A DNA stretch of 64,000 nucleotides from Pseudomonas putida (lineage in GTDB: Bacteria; Pseudomonadota; Gammaproteobacteria; Pseudomonadales; Pseudomonadaceae), in contig NZ_CP026115.2 of NCBI RefSeq assembly GCF_009883635.2, positions 248,001 through 312,000 of the forward strand, in the 5' to 3' direction. Under the pieces are notes generated by a model. That model saw only the letters and a program-made list of their open reading frames with translations. It was not told the DNA's origin and did not search any database. This document shows positions 10,112 through 19,433 of the stretch, in pieces. Both the position numbers and the translations under genes were made by a program. The stretch's first letter is position 1; each line of letters opens with the position of its first letter.

Positions 10112-10628
10112 AGTGCTTCCTGCCCTCCTCCTCTTTTTGCTTCTCTTCATCCTGCCCCTCGACCTTCTCCACCAGCAGCGGCATCGTGCCCAATACCAAC
10201 AGCGCCAGCACCGTGCTGATCAGCGCCGTGGCCTCTCGCCCCATGCCCGCAGCAGTACCGATTGCCGCCGTCATCCACAGCCCCGCAGCGGTAGTCAGGC
10301 CTTTGACGTGGCTGGTGTCCTGGCCGTTGCCCTTGAGAATCGTGCCCGCCCCGAGAAAACCGATGCCGGCGACGATACCTTGGATCACCCGGCTCAAGGC
10401 CTGCTCATCGGCACCGGCCATGCTCGGCGCCAGCACGAACAGTGCCGCGCCCAGCGATACCAGCATGTGCGTGCGCACACCTGCAGACTTGCCTTTGTGT
10501 TCGCGTTCAAAGCCCAGTACGGCGCCGAGCACGGCGGCCATCAGCAGGCGCACGAGAATCCGCACGACCTCGCGCTCATCGGTGATGTCGGCGAACTCGG
10601 CCTGGATGGTTTGCCAGATGAATTCCAT
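10110..10628 (-). CDS. mgtC: MgtC/SapB family membrane protein
   Basis: 172 residues with about five membrane segments in the N-terminal 140 residues and a charged tail (EEKQKEEEGRKH). Conserved MgtC elements: the GFEREHKGKSAGVRTH block near residue 40, IGFLGAGTILK near residue 90 and GLTTAAGLWMTAAIG near 105. MgtC-type proteins are linked to growth in low magnesium and acid and to survival in host cells. I start at 10628, where a GAGAG precedes the ATG; a longer frame upstream is unrelated sequence including a REP pair. It is the short form lacking the C-terminal ACT-like domain. Confidence 0.88.
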   Translation of the reverse strand: MEFIWQTIQAEFADITDEREVVRILVRLLMAAVLGAVLGFEREHKGKSAGVRTHMLVSLGAALFVLAPSMAGADEQALSRVIQGIVAGIGFLGAGTILKGNGQDTSHVKGLTTAAGLWMTAAIGTAAGMGREATALISTVLALLVLGTMPLLVEKVEGQDEEKQKEEEGRKH

Positions 10629-10665
10629 CTCTCGGGTACCAGGTTGCAGTGGTGCATTGCCTGCA

Positions 10666-10763
10666 CTGGCCTCTTCGCGGGACAAGCCCGCTCCTACAGT
10701 TTTCCGCAAAGAGCAGCCCTTGCACGAAGCCTGTAGGAGCGGGCTTGTCCCGCGAAAGGGCCA
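10666..10763. repeat. REP element pair (inverted)
   Basis: Two REP copies facing each other (TCTTCGCGGGACAAGCCCGC and its inverse), separated by about 31 bases. It fills most of the gap between the divergent mgtC gene and the small DUF3203 gene. Confidence 0.88.
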
Positions 10764-10884
10764 GCACAGGCGCCTAAGAGAGTTGACCCCTGCACTACAC
10801 GCAAAGTGCCCTCCCGGCACTCCGATGCAGCAACCATCCACCATCCGCGGTCACAACCTGTAACCGCCCCCGGAGGACCCGACC

Positions 10885-11124
10885 ATGCCCATCGAGATCG
10901 AAGAAAGCACCCAACGCTGCACCCTCATCGGCGACAAACTGCGCATCGAAGGCAAAGGCCAGGAAGTCGAGATCATCACCGACGAACAGCTGCACATGTC
11001 AGTAGCCATCCTCGCCGGCGAGCGCTTCCCGATCACCGAAGCCGAAGCCGACGCGCTGACAGTGATCGGTGCGGTAGATAGTCGCAGACACCTGAAGGCC
11101 AGCACGCCAGGCTCCGTTATCTAA
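10885..11124 (+). CDS. Small conserved protein, DUF3203 type
   Basis: 79 residues, acidic, no signal peptide or membrane segment. The pattern MPIEIEESTQRC, GERFPITEAEADAL and VIGAVDSRRHLK matches, as I recall, the small Pseudomonas family DUF3203. A CCGGAGGACC sequence 6-14 bases upstream supports the ATG. It stands alone between the REP pair and ccoG. Function unknown. Confidence 0.75.
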   Translation: MPIEIEESTQRCTLIGDKLRIEGKGQEVEIITDEQLHMSVAILAGERFPITEAEADALTVIGAVDSRRHLKASTPGSVI

Positions 11125-11246
11125 GCCATCGGCAACATTTGGCGGCAATCTGATACGGTTTTTATCGACCAACCTGAGCCTGTGCTGAAAACAGTTCGGG
11201 GGCCATAGTGCTCGTGCCTGATCGAGGCCGTAAGAGCACCGACGCC

Positions 11247-12617
11247 ATGACCGACAGAATCCATGCCATCCAGATTGCCAGCCATGGCATCCACACCCGC
11301 AGCTTCAGCGGCCTGTACCGCTCGCTGCGAATTGCCTTCGCTGGCGCGCTTTTCGTGCTGTTCTTCGGCACCGCCTGGCTCGACTGGAACGGTCGCCAGG
11401 CCGTGCTGTGGGACTTGGCCGACAGCAAGTTTCACATCTTCGGCGCCACCTTCTGGCCGCAGGACTTCATCCTGCTCTCGGCGCTGCTGATCATCTGTGC
11501 CTTCGGCCTGTTCGCCATCACCGTCTACGCTGGCCGGGTGTGGTGCGGCTACAGCTGCCCGCAAAGCACCTGGACCTGGCTGTTCATGTGGTGCGAGAAG
11601 GTCACCGAAGGCGACCGCAACCAGCGCATCAAGCTTGCCGCCGCACCGTGGAGCCTGAACAAGCTGGCCCGGCGCACGCTCAAGCACAGCCTGTGGCTGG
11701 CCATCGGCGTACTCACCGGTCTGACCTTCGTCGGCTACTTCACGCCGATCCGCCCGCTGGCCCATGAACTGTTCAGCCTGCAGCTGGGCGGCGTGGCACT
11801 GTTCTGGGTGCTGTTCTTCACCGCGGCCACCTATATCAATGCCGGATTGCTGCGCGAGGCGGTGTGCCTGCACATGTGCCCGTATGCGCGCTTCCAGAGC
11901 GTGATGTTCGACAAGGACACCCTGGCCGTGGCCTACGACCCACGCCGTGGCGAATCCCGCGGCCCGCGCAAGAAAGGCAGTGACGCCCGCGCCCAGAGCC
12001 TGGGTGACTGCATCGACTGCACCCTGTGCGTGCAGGTCTGCCCGACCGGCATCGATATCCGCGACGGCCTGCAGATGGCCTGCATCGGTTGCGCCGCCTG
12101 TATCGATGCCTGCGACAACGTCATGGACAAGATGGGTTACCCCCGCGGCCTGATTGGCTACAAGTCCGAACACAGCCTGCAAGGCGGCACCACCCACTGG
12201 CTGCGCCCGCGCCTGCTGGGCTACGTCGCTGCCCTGGTGCTGATGATCGGCGCCCTGGTGATGGCCCTGCAGTTGCGCCCGATGGTGTCGCTGGACGTGA
12301 TCAAGGACCGCGGCCTGTTCCGCGAGAACGCCCAGGGCCAGATCGAGAACATCTACCTGCTCAAAGTCATCAACAAGACCGCGCAGCCCCAGCGTTACCA
12401 CCTGCGCCTGCTCGATGCCGAGGGCTTTGAACTGCACGGAACCACCGACTTCAGCATCCCGGCCGGCGAAATGAGCGAGCTACCGGTGTCGGTGGCGCTG
12501 CTGGCCGAGCGACCGGCCAGCAGCTCACAGGAGCTGGCCTTCGAAATCCGCGACAGCGACCAGCCCGCCGTGCGCAGCGTGGCCCGCAGCCGCTTCGTGG
12601 CGCCACTGAACCGCTGA
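11247..12617 (+). CDS. ccoG: Cytochrome c oxidase accessory protein CcoG (RdxA/FixG family)
   Basis: Membrane iron-sulfur protein needed for maturation of cbb3-type oxidase, probably as a copper reductase. About 456 residues: hydrophobic segments near residues 25-45, 70-92, 150-170, 185-205 and 330-350, a conserved WCGYSCPQSTWTW, then two 4Fe-4S clusters (CIDCTLCVQVCP and CIGCAACIDAC, around residues 253-290) and a C-terminal Ig-like domain. The start could also be the GTG at 11208, preceded by GGGGG. No ccoNOPQ or ccoHIS genes are near, so this may be a second, separate copy. Confidence 0.92.
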   Translation: MTDRIHAIQIASHGIHTRSFSGLYRSLRIAFAGALFVLFFGTAWLDWNGRQAVLWDLADSKFHIFGATFWPQDFILLSALLIICAFGLFAITVYAGRVWCGYSCPQSTWTWLFMWCEKVTEGDRNQRIKLAAAPWSLNKLARRTLKHSLWLAIGVLTGLTFVGYFTPIRPLAHELFSLQLGGVALFWVLFFTAATYINAGLLREAVCLHMCPYARFQSVMFDKDTLAVAYDPRRGESRGPRKKGSDARAQSLGDCIDCTLCVQVCPTGIDIRDGLQMACIGCAACIDACDNVMDKMGYPRGLIGYKSEHSLQGGTTHWLRPRLLGYVAALVLMIGALVMALQLRPMVSLDVIKDRGLFRENAQGQIENIYLLKVINKTAQPQRYHLRLLDAEGFELHGTTDFSIPAGEMSELPVSVALLAERPASSSQELAFEIRDSDQPAVRSVARSRFVAPLNR

Positions 12618-12656
12618 TCCCTTACACTGCTTGTTCACCTTGCCCGCCGAGCCCCC

Positions 12657-14066
12657 ATGAAACGCTACGAACGCTTCGCCGACGACATTGCCGAACTGAT
12701 CCGCTCCGGGGTGCTCGGCCCAGGCCAGCGCGTGCCTTCGGTACGCTATGCCAGCCAGACCCACGGTGTCAGCCCATCCACGGTATTCCAGGCCTACTAC
12801 CTGCTCGAACGCCGCGGGCTGATCCGCGCACGGCCGCGCTCGGGCTACTTCGTCAACGCCCACGCCCCCCGCCAGTTCAGCGAACCCCAGGCGCTGGAGC
12901 CACTGAGCGAATCGACCGAGGTGGACGTCAGCGGCCTGGTGTTTTCCATCCTCGACTCGATCAAGGACCCGAGCACCGTGCCGTTCGGTTCGGCCTTCCC
13001 CAGCCCTGAACTGTTTCCGCTACAGCGCCTGTCGCGCTCGCTGGCCAGTGCCAGCCGGGCCATGGACCCGCGCATGGTGGTCACCGACCTGTCACCGGGC
13101 AACCCGCAACTGCGCCGGCAGATCGCTCTGCGCTACATGGTCGGTGGGCTGATGCTGCCGATGGAAGAGCTGCTGATCACCAATGGCGCGCTGGAAGCCC
13201 TGAACCTGTGCCTGCAGGCGGTTACCGAACCCGGCGATCTGGTGGCCATCGAAGCGCCGGCCTTCTATGCCTGCCTGCAGGTGCTGGAGCGGCTCAAGCT
13301 CAAGGCCGTGGAGATCCCGGTGCACCCGCGCGAGGGCATGGACCTGGCGGTGCTGGCCCAGACCCTGGACAAGCACCCGGTCAAGGCCGTGTGGTGCATG
13401 ACCAACTTCCAGAACCCTGTGGGCGCGAGCATGCCCGAAGCGAAGAAACAGGCCCTGGTCGAGCTGCTGCGCCGCCACCAGGTGCCGTTGATCGAGGACG
13501 ATGTCTACGCCGAGCTGTACTACTCGCAACAGGCGCCGAAACCGGCCAAGGCCTTCGACACCCAAGGGCTGGTGATGCACTGCGGCTCGTTCGCCAAGAG
13601 CCTGGCACCGGGATACCGCATCGGCTGGGTGGCCGCCGGGCGCTTCGCGCAGAAGATCGAGCGGCTGAAACTGATGACCTCGCTGTGTGCCTCGATGCCG
13701 GCCCAGGCGGCCATTGCCGACTACCTGCAGCACGGCGGCTACGACCGCCACCTGCGCAAGCTGCGCTACGCCCTGGAGGGTCAGCAGGCCAACATGCTGG
13801 CAGCCATCGCCCGCCATTTCCCGGCGCAGACCCGCGTCAGCCAGCCCTCCGGCGGCTACTTCCTGTGGCTGGAACTGCCCGAGCAGATGGACGCCCTGAA
13901 ACTGTTCCACATGGCCCTCGCCCAAGGCATCAGCATCGCACCGGGGCCGATCTTTTCGCCGACCCGGCGCTTCGGCAACTGCATTCGCCTGAACTACGGC
14001 ACACCGTGGAACGACGCCGCCGAACGCGCCATGGAAACCCTGGGGCGCATCATTCGCTCGTTCTGA
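12657..14066 (+). CDS. MocR-type regulator: GntR helix-turn-helix fused to aminotransferase domain
   Basis: 469 residues. An N-terminal GntR winged helix (about 1-70, RVPSVRYASQTHGVSPSTVF) is followed by a fold-type I PLP-dependent aminotransferase domain (about 95-465) with the lysine motif SFAKSLAPGYRIGW around residue 320 and FQNPVGASMPEAK. Such proteins use PLP or an amino-acid adduct as signal and do not usually catalyse transamination. It follows ccoG by 39 bases on the same strand, but no functional link is evident. Target genes unknown. Confidence 0.9.
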   Translation: MKRYERFADDIAELIRSGVLGPGQRVPSVRYASQTHGVSPSTVFQAYYLLERRGLIRARPRSGYFVNAHAPRQFSEPQALEPLSESTEVDVSGLVFSILDSIKDPSTVPFGSAFPSPELFPLQRLSRSLASASRAMDPRMVVTDLSPGNPQLRRQIALRYMVGGLMLPMEELLITNGALEALNLCLQAVTEPGDLVAIEAPAFYACLQVLERLKLKAVEIPVHPREGMDLAVLAQTLDKHPVKAVWCMTNFQNPVGASMPEAKKQALVELLRRHQVPLIEDDVYAELYYSQQAPKPAKAFDTQGLVMHCGSFAKSLAPGYRIGWVAAGRFAQKIERLKLMTSLCASMPAQAAIADYLQHGGYDRHLRKLRYALEGQQANMLAAIARHFPAQTRVSQPSGGYFLWLELPEQMDALKLFHMALAQGISIAPGPIFSPTRRFGNCIRLNYGTPWNDAAERAMETLGRIIRSF

Positions 14067-14123
14067 AGGAAGGCCCGAAAAAGTGCGGCTATAGTTGGGC
14101 GACCCACCCGCCGGATCGCCCCC

Positions 14124-15743
14124 ATGCTGCCTGACGACTCGACGCCTTCCACACAACAATTGCAGGAACGCATCGACCGGGCCCAGGCCAACAGCAAGCT
14201 GCTCGGCGAACTGGTCGACCACAGCCAGGCCAACGTGTTCGCGGCAGATCGCAACTTCCGTCTGCTGGCGATCAACCGCACCGCGCAGGAGTCCTTCAAG
14301 CGCCTGCGTGGCTTCGTGCCGCAGGTGGGTGACTACGTTCCGCAGTTCATTGCCAACCAGCCCGACATCGTGAAATGGCTGGAGCCGGTATGGCCGCGCG
14401 TGCTGGCCGGCGAAGCGTTCACCGGCACCATCGCCCTTGGCCCGCCCGACGCCCTGCGCCATTACGAAATCAGCTACAACACATTGCGCGACGCCCAGCA
14501 GCGGATCCAGGGCGGTTACCTGTTCGCCTACGACATCAGCGAACGGGTCGCCGAGCAGGAGCGCGTGCGCAAGATCGAAGAGGCCCTGCGCCAATCGCAG
14601 AAGATGGAAGCGGTCGGCCAGTTGACCGGCGGTATCGCCCACGACTTCAACAACCTGCTCGGCAGCATCTTCGGCGCCCTGGAAATGGCCGAGCAACGCC
14701 AGGCCGAACAGCGCCACCACGACACCGCCCGGTTGCTGGGCGTCGCACGGCACAATGCCCAACGGGCCGCTGCGCTGGTGCAGCGCCTGCTGGCCTTCTC
14801 GCGTCAGCAGACGCTGGTGCCCCAGGCGGTGGACGTGCAGCAGCTGGTGGCCGGCATGGGCGAGCTGATCGCCAGTTCGCTCGATGCGCGCATCACCTTC
14901 ATCGACCAGACCCAGAGCGGCCAGTGGCTGGTGCAGATCGATCCGCACCAACTGGAAAGCGCACTGCTCAACCTGTGCATCAATGCCCGCGACGCCATGC
15001 CACTGGGGGGGACATTGCGTATCGCCAGTGAGAACGCCCAACTCGATGAGCTGCAGGCACGCGCGCTGGACCTTACCAGCGGCGCCTACCTGCACCTCAG
15101 TGTCTGCGACAACGGCATCGGCATGCCGGCCGATGTGCTGCAAAGGGCATGCGAACCCTTTTTCACCACCAAACCATTGGGCCAGGGCTCAGGACTTGGG
15201 CTGTCGATCGTGTATGGTTTCGTGCGCCAGTCCGGTGGGCAGTTGCGCATCGCCAGCGAACCGGGGCAAGGGGCCTGCATCCACCTCTACTTGCCACGGA
15301 CCTCCTGCGACGCTGTCGAGCACGCGTGCGCGCAACCACAGACGCCAAGCCAACAGTCCCGCGCAGCGCCTCAGGTAGTCATGCTGGTGGAAGACCAGGA
15401 CATCCTGCGGCTGCTGATCTGCGAGGTACTCGAGGAACAAGGGCACCGTGTGCATGCCTTCAGCGATGGCCGCGGGGCACTGGAGGCCCTGCAGGCAGGC
15501 TTGCACCCAGACCTACTGATCACCGATATCGGTCTTCCGGGCGGCATCGATGGCTACCAGGTAGCAGCCGCCTGCCAGAAGCGCCCCGGCAGCGTCGCGG
15601 TGCTGTACATCACCGGCTATGCCAGCAACCGGGTCGACGTCAGCCCTGACAGGCATTGCGCCGTGTTGTACAAACCGTTCGAACTGGCAGCCCTCAATCA
15701 GCACGTCGCCCAGTTGCTGGAAAACCGCCGATTGCCGCTGTAG
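14124..15743 (+). CDS. Hybrid sensor histidine kinase (PAS-HisKA-HATPase-REC)
   Basis: 539 residues, no membrane segment, so cytoplasmic. Order: short coiled coil, PAS domain (about 28-140), HisKA with phospho-accepting His in [12 protein letters not shown] (about 170-182), HATPase (N box [12 protein letters not shown] near 285, G1 [10 protein letters not shown]2 [12 protein letters not shown]) and a C-terminal receiver (about 415-535) with the aspartate in [11 protein letters not shown] and a conserved KPF lysine. No output domain follows, so it must act through a phosphotransfer partner elsewhere. It is clearly paralogous to the next gene; the two are probably a tandem duplication. Confidence 0.92.
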   Translation: MLPDDSTPSTQQLQERIDRAQANSKLLGELVDHSQANVFAADRNFRLLAINRTAQESFKRLRGFVPQVGDYVPQFIANQPDIVKWLEPVWPRVLAGEAFTGTIALGPPDALRHYEISYNTLRDAQQRIQGGYLFAYDISERVAEQERVRKIEEALRQSQKMEAVGQLTGGIAHDFNNLLGSIFGALEMAEQRQAEQRHHDTARLLGVARHNAQRAAALVQRLLAFSRQQTLVPQAVDVQQLVAGMGELIASSLDARITFIDQTQSGQWLVQIDPHQLESALLNLCINARDAMPLGGTLRIASENAQLDELQARALDLTSGAYLHLSVCDNGIGMPADVLQRACEPFFTTKPLGQGSGLGLSIVYGFVRQSGGQLRIASEPGQGACIHLYLPRTSCDAVEHACAQPQTPSQQSRAAPQVVMLVEDQDILRLLICEVLEEQGHRVHAFSDGRGALEALQAGLHPDLLITDIGLPGGIDGYQVAAACQKRPGSVAVLYITGYASNRVDVSPDRHCAVLYKPFELAALNQHVAQLLENRRLPL

Positions 15744-15806
15744 CGCGCTATGCGCTCGCCGTGCGGGCAGGTAAAGTCTGACCCTTCATTTCTGTCGGAC
15801 GTCGCC

Positions 15807-17867
15807 ATGCCCCACCGCGACCTGCTCGCCCTGCGTCAGGAAATCGAAACCCTGCGTCAGCGTAACGCGCAGCTGGAGACCCAGCTGCTGCAACACGCCG
15901 ATCAGGACCAGAACATCTATCGATTTCTGTTCGACACCATGGACGAAGGCTTCTGCATCATCGAGTTTTTCGACGGCCCCCATGGCCCGCTCAGCGATTA
16001 CGTGCATGTCATCGCCAACGCTGCCTACGCCAAGCACGCCGGCATCCCCAATGTGGTCGGGCAGAAGCTGCGCGAGATGGTGCCCGACGAGGCGAACGAC
16101 TGGGTCGCCCGCTACGGTGCGGTATTGCGCACTGGCGAGCCGCTACAGTTTGAACAGGAGCTGGTCGCCACGGGCCATGTGCTGGCGGTGACTACCTTCC
16201 GCGTGGAGCCGGCGGAGCGCCGCCAGGTCGCGGTGCTGTTCAAGGACGTTACCGAGCGGCGCAAGGCCGAGCAGGCCCTGCAGCAGCTCAACGAACAGCT
16301 TGAACAGCGGGTCAGTGCAGCCTTGGCCGAGCGCCGCCTGTTTGCTGAGCTGGTCGAACATAGCGTGGTCAACGTGCATGTGATTGATACGAACCTGCGT
16401 TGGCTCGCCGTCAACCGCCAGGCCAAGCACGACTTTCATGCCTTGTACGGCCGCACCCCCGAAGTCGGTGAGTACATGCCAGCATTCGTGGAAGGCCACC
16501 CAGCAGACCGTGAGCTGATAATGCCGATGTGGCAACGGGCGCTGGCAGGTGAACAGTTCATCGAGATCGGGGCTTTCGGGCCTCGCCATTACGAACTGCG
16601 TTTCAACGCCTTGCGCGACCACGACGACAGCGTGCAAGGCGCCTACCTGTTCGCCTATGACATCACCGAGCGGGTCCAGGAACAGCAACGCCTGGCCAAG
16701 GCCGAGCAGGCGTTGCGCCAGGCGCAGAAGATGGAGGCCGTGGGCCAGCTCAGCGGCGGCATCGCCCACGACTTCAACAACCTTCTGGGCGGCATCATCA
16801 ACGCTCAGGAGCTGATGCAACAGCGCCTCGGCCAGCAGCGCTACGCAGAGCTGGAACCGCTGCTCGAACTGTCCAGCGGCTCGGCGCAACGGGCTTCATC
16901 GCTGGTGCACCGGCTGCTGGCCTTCTCCCGCCAGCAGACACTGCAACCGTGCTCGACCGAGGTCTCGGCGCTGGTCAACGGCATAGAAGAGCTGATACGT
17001 CGCAGCATCGGCCCGTCGATTACCTTGCGCAGCCGCTTCGTCGCACGGCTGTGGCCAACCTTCATCGACCCACCGCAACTGGAAAGCGCCCTGCTCAACC
17101 TGTGCATCAACGCGCGCGACGCGATGCCGGGTGGCGGCACCATCGATATCCAGGGCGACAACATCACGCTCGACAGCGAGCAGGCGCGCCCGCTCGAACT
17201 GGCCGCCGGGGACTATGTGCGCCTGAGCGTGGCCGACAACGGTTGTGGCATGAGCGCCGCCGTGGCGGCCCGGGCCATCGACCCGTTCTTCTCCACCAAG
17301 CCGATGGGCCAGGGCACCGGACTGGGGTTATCGATGACCTACGGTTTCGTGCGCCAGTCGGGCGGCCAACTGCGCTTGCATTCCACCCCCGGCGAGGGCA
17401 CGCGGGTCGAGCTGTACCTGCCGCGCCACCACGAGCAACCTGTTGTGGCCCCCCGCCCGTCTGGGCATAAGGCGTTGGCCGGCAGTTCGGGCGGGCAACG
17501 CATCGTGCTGGTGGAGGACCAGACAGCGCTACGCCTGGTGCTCGGTGAGGTGCTGGAAGAACTGGGCTACCAGGTCGAGGCCTTCGAGAATGGCACTGCC
17601 GCGCTGGCGCACCTGCAGCAGTGCGAACAGCCGGACCTGCTGCTGAGCGATATCGGCCTGCCTGACGGCCCCAATGGCCGCCAGGTGGCGGAGCGTTGCC
17701 GGCAACTGTACCCGGACCTTAAAGTGCTGTTCATTACCGGCTACGACGAAAGTGCGGCGCTCAGCGACGGCCAGTTGCTGCAGGGCACCAGCGTGCTGAC
17801 CAAGCCTTTCGAGCTTGAGGCACTGGCCGAACGGGTGCGTCTGCTGCTGGCGGATGAGCTGCCCTGA
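15807..17867 (+). CDS. Hybrid sensor histidine kinase with two PAS domains and receiver
   Basis: About 686 residues from the ATG at 15807, which has a GGAC 10 bases upstream; an in-frame ATG at 15750 would add 19 residues. Order: coiled coil (about 5-35), PAS1 (about 40-145), PAS2 (about 175-290), HisKA with [13 protein letters not shown], HATPase ([21 protein letters not shown]) and receiver with [14 protein letters not shown]2 and everything after it align closely with the preceding gene. Both lack a signal peptide and an output domain. Signal unknown. Confidence 0.92.
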   Translation: MPHRDLLALRQEIETLRQRNAQLETQLLQHADQDQNIYRFLFDTMDEGFCIIEFFDGPHGPLSDYVHVIANAAYAKHAGIPNVVGQKLREMVPDEANDWVARYGAVLRTGEPLQFEQELVATGHVLAVTTFRVEPAERRQVAVLFKDVTERRKAEQALQQLNEQLEQRVSAALAERRLFAELVEHSVVNVHVIDTNLRWLAVNRQAKHDFHALYGRTPEVGEYMPAFVEGHPADRELIMPMWQRALAGEQFIEIGAFGPRHYELRFNALRDHDDSVQGAYLFAYDITERVQEQQRLAKAEQALRQAQKMEAVGQLSGGIAHDFNNLLGGIINAQELMQQRLGQQRYAELEPLLELSSGSAQRASSLVHRLLAFSRQQTLQPCSTEVSALVNGIEELIRRSIGPSITLRSRFVARLWPTFIDPPQLESALLNLCINARDAMPGGGTIDIQGDNITLDSEQARPLELAAGDYVRLSVADNGCGMSAAVAARAIDPFFSTKPMGQGTGLGLSMTYGFVRQSGGQLRLHSTPGEGTRVELYLPRHHEQPVVAPRPSGHKALAGSSGGQRIVLVEDQTALRLVLGEVLEELGYQVEAFENGTAALAHLQQCEQPDLLLSDIGLPDGPNGRQVAERCRQLYPDLKVLFITGYDESAALSDGQLLQGTSVLTKPFELEALAERVRLLLADELP

Positions 17868-17877
17868 CGGGTAGCCT

Positions 17878-18624
17878 TCAGCGCCCGCCGCCCAGATCGA
17901 TGAAGCTGCCAGTGGAGTACGAGGCCTTGTCCGACAGCAGCCAGAGGATCGCCTCGGCCACTTCCTCGGCACGGCCCCCGCGGCCCATGGGCAGGCCGGC
18001 TTCGAGCTTGCTCACGCGGTCGGGGTCGCCGGACAGGGCATGAAAACCGGTATGGATGTACCCCGGTCGCACGCCGTTGACCCGCACGCCCTCGCCCGCC
18101 ACTTCCTTGGCCAGGCCGATGGTGAAGGTATCCAGCGCGCCTTTGGAGGCGGCGTAGTCGACGTACTCGTTGGGTGACCCCAGGCGCGCCGCGACCGAGG
18201 ACACATTGACGATCGCCCCGCCCTGCCCGCCGTGGCGGCGGGCCATGCGCAGCAGCGCGTGCTTGGCGCAGAGCATGGGGCCGACGACGTTGGTCTTCAT
18301 CATCTTGAGCAGGCGGAACTCGGACATGTCCTCGACACGGCTTTGCTGGCCGATGGTGCCGGCGTTGTTGACCAGTGCGGTCACCGGGCCGAGTTCCTGA
18401 TCGACGCGGTGGAACAGCTGGATCACCTCGTCTTCGACACTGGCGTCGGCGCGCACGGTGATGGCTTCGGCGCCTAGGGCGCGGACTTGGGCGAGGATGC
18501 TCTCGGCAGCCTGGTCGTCGGCGTGGTAGTTGATGCAGATGCGGTAACCCTCGCGGGCGGCTTGCAGGGCGGTGGCGGCACCAATGCCACGGCTGGCACC
18601 AGTGATGACGATGACTTTCTCCAT
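17878..18624 (-). CDS. SDR family oxidoreductase
   Basis: 248-residue classical short-chain dehydrogenase. NAD(P)-binding GASRGIGAATALQ at residues 8-20, NNAG near residue 87, catalytic Ser in NVSSVAARLG and the YAASKGALD motif (Tyr and Lys). The start at 18624 removes 23 residues without family similarity. It is convergent with the second hybrid kinase and lies 126 bases downstream of a TetR gene on the same strand. Substrate not predictable; glucose/3-oxoacyl-reductase-like sequences are the closest by pattern. Confidence 0.9.
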   Translation of the reverse strand: MEKVIVITGASRGIGAATALQAAREGYRICINYHADDQAAESILAQVRALGAEAITVRADASVEDEVIQLFHRVDQELGPVTALVNNAGTIGQQSRVEDMSEFRLLKMMKTNVVGPMLCAKHALLRMARRHGGQGGAIVNVSSVAARLGSPNEYVDYAASKGALDTFTIGLAKEVAGEGVRVNGVRPGYIHTGFHALSGDPDRVSKLEAGLPMGRGGRAEEVAEAILWLLSDKASYSTGSFIDLGGGR

Positions 18625-18750
18625 GGGACTGCCGATCGTTTGGGATGGGAAGCTCGACAATAGGGGAAAAGGCATCTCATTGGAATGACCCACCTCAACC
18701 CAGTCATGGATACGCTCTTGCTCTTGCGGCTGTCGATGGCAGCGCTGCCT

Positions 18751-19299
18751 TCACGCAATCGCCTCGATCAACGCCAGTATGTCGGCCCGGCTGACCGTGG
18801 TCTTGCTCAGGGCATTGTGGATGGTGAAGCCTTCGATCAGCGCATCCAGCGCACGCGCGGTCTTCTCGTCGAAGTGAATCTGCAGGGCCTGACGCGACCG
18901 GGCCATCCAGTCATCCATCACGTAGGTGTACTCAGGATTGCGCGAAACAAAGGTGTACAACTCGAAGATCAGCAACATCTGCCCCGAGGCCTTCCACAGG
19001 TCACCACAGATCAGGTCGGCGACCAGCTCGCGGGCGTGAGCCGTATTACGGGCCTCGCCGAGCTGGCGGAAGTACTGGTCGGCAATGCCGTTGCTCATTT
19101 TCACGAAGGCCGCCGCGACGATTTCGTTGATGTTGGCGAAGTGGTAGGTCATGGTGCCGGGCGAAACGCCAGCCTCAGCGGCGATACGCCGGTAGGTCGC
19201 GCAGCCGGCACCTTCCTGGCGGATGACCTGCAACGCGGCATCGATGATCACCGCCTTGCTGTCTGCGGTGGTGAGGTCGTGCTTCTTCGGTCTTGGCAT
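18751..19299 (-). CDS. TetR family regulator
   Basis: 182 residues with an N-terminal TetR helix-turn-helix (YRRIAAEAGVSPGTMTYHFANI, about residues 30-50) and an all-helical ligand-binding domain. The start at 19299 gives MPRPKKHDLTT, a normal TetR N-terminus; 46 further in-frame codons upstream run into a terminator and are not coding. It is followed by the SDR gene on the same strand, its most likely target. Confidence 0.88.
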   Translation of the reverse strand: MPRPKKHDLTTADSKAVIIDAALQVIRQEGAGCATYRRIAAEAGVSPGTMTYHFANINEIVAAAFVKMSNGIADQYFRQLGEARNTAHARELVADLICGDLWKASGQMLLIFELYTFVSRNPEYTYVMDDWMARSRQALQIHFDEKTARALDALIEGFTIHNALSKTTVSRADILALIEAIA

Positions 19300-19355
19300 G
19301 CTCGGCTCGCTGGGGTGAGTGCCGGCGAGGATAGCAAGGTTGGGCATGGGGCAAA

Positions 19356-19385
19356 AATCAAAAAAGGCGCCCCGACCGGGGCGCC
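19356..19385 (-). terminator. Rho-independent terminator of the oprD-type gene
   Basis: Perfect GGCGCCCC/GGGGCGCC stem with a 4-base loop, followed on the minus strand by TTTTTTGATTTTTG. It lies 49 bases after the porin stop codon and before the TetR gene, separating the two transcription units. Confidence 0.9.
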
Positions 19386-19433
19386 AAACCATCCACCTTG
19401 ACCAAAGGAGCTTGAACGCTTCCAAAGGTGAAT

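Noticed and set aside
10629..10884. Extended MgtC N-terminus (to 10844)
   Set aside because: The extra residues translate the REP pair; the membrane protein starts properly at 10628 with a ribosome-binding site.
13092..15143. 683-codon open frame on the minus strand
   Set aside because: Antisense to the MocR-type regulator and first hybrid kinase, which have full domain structures; the antisense product has none.
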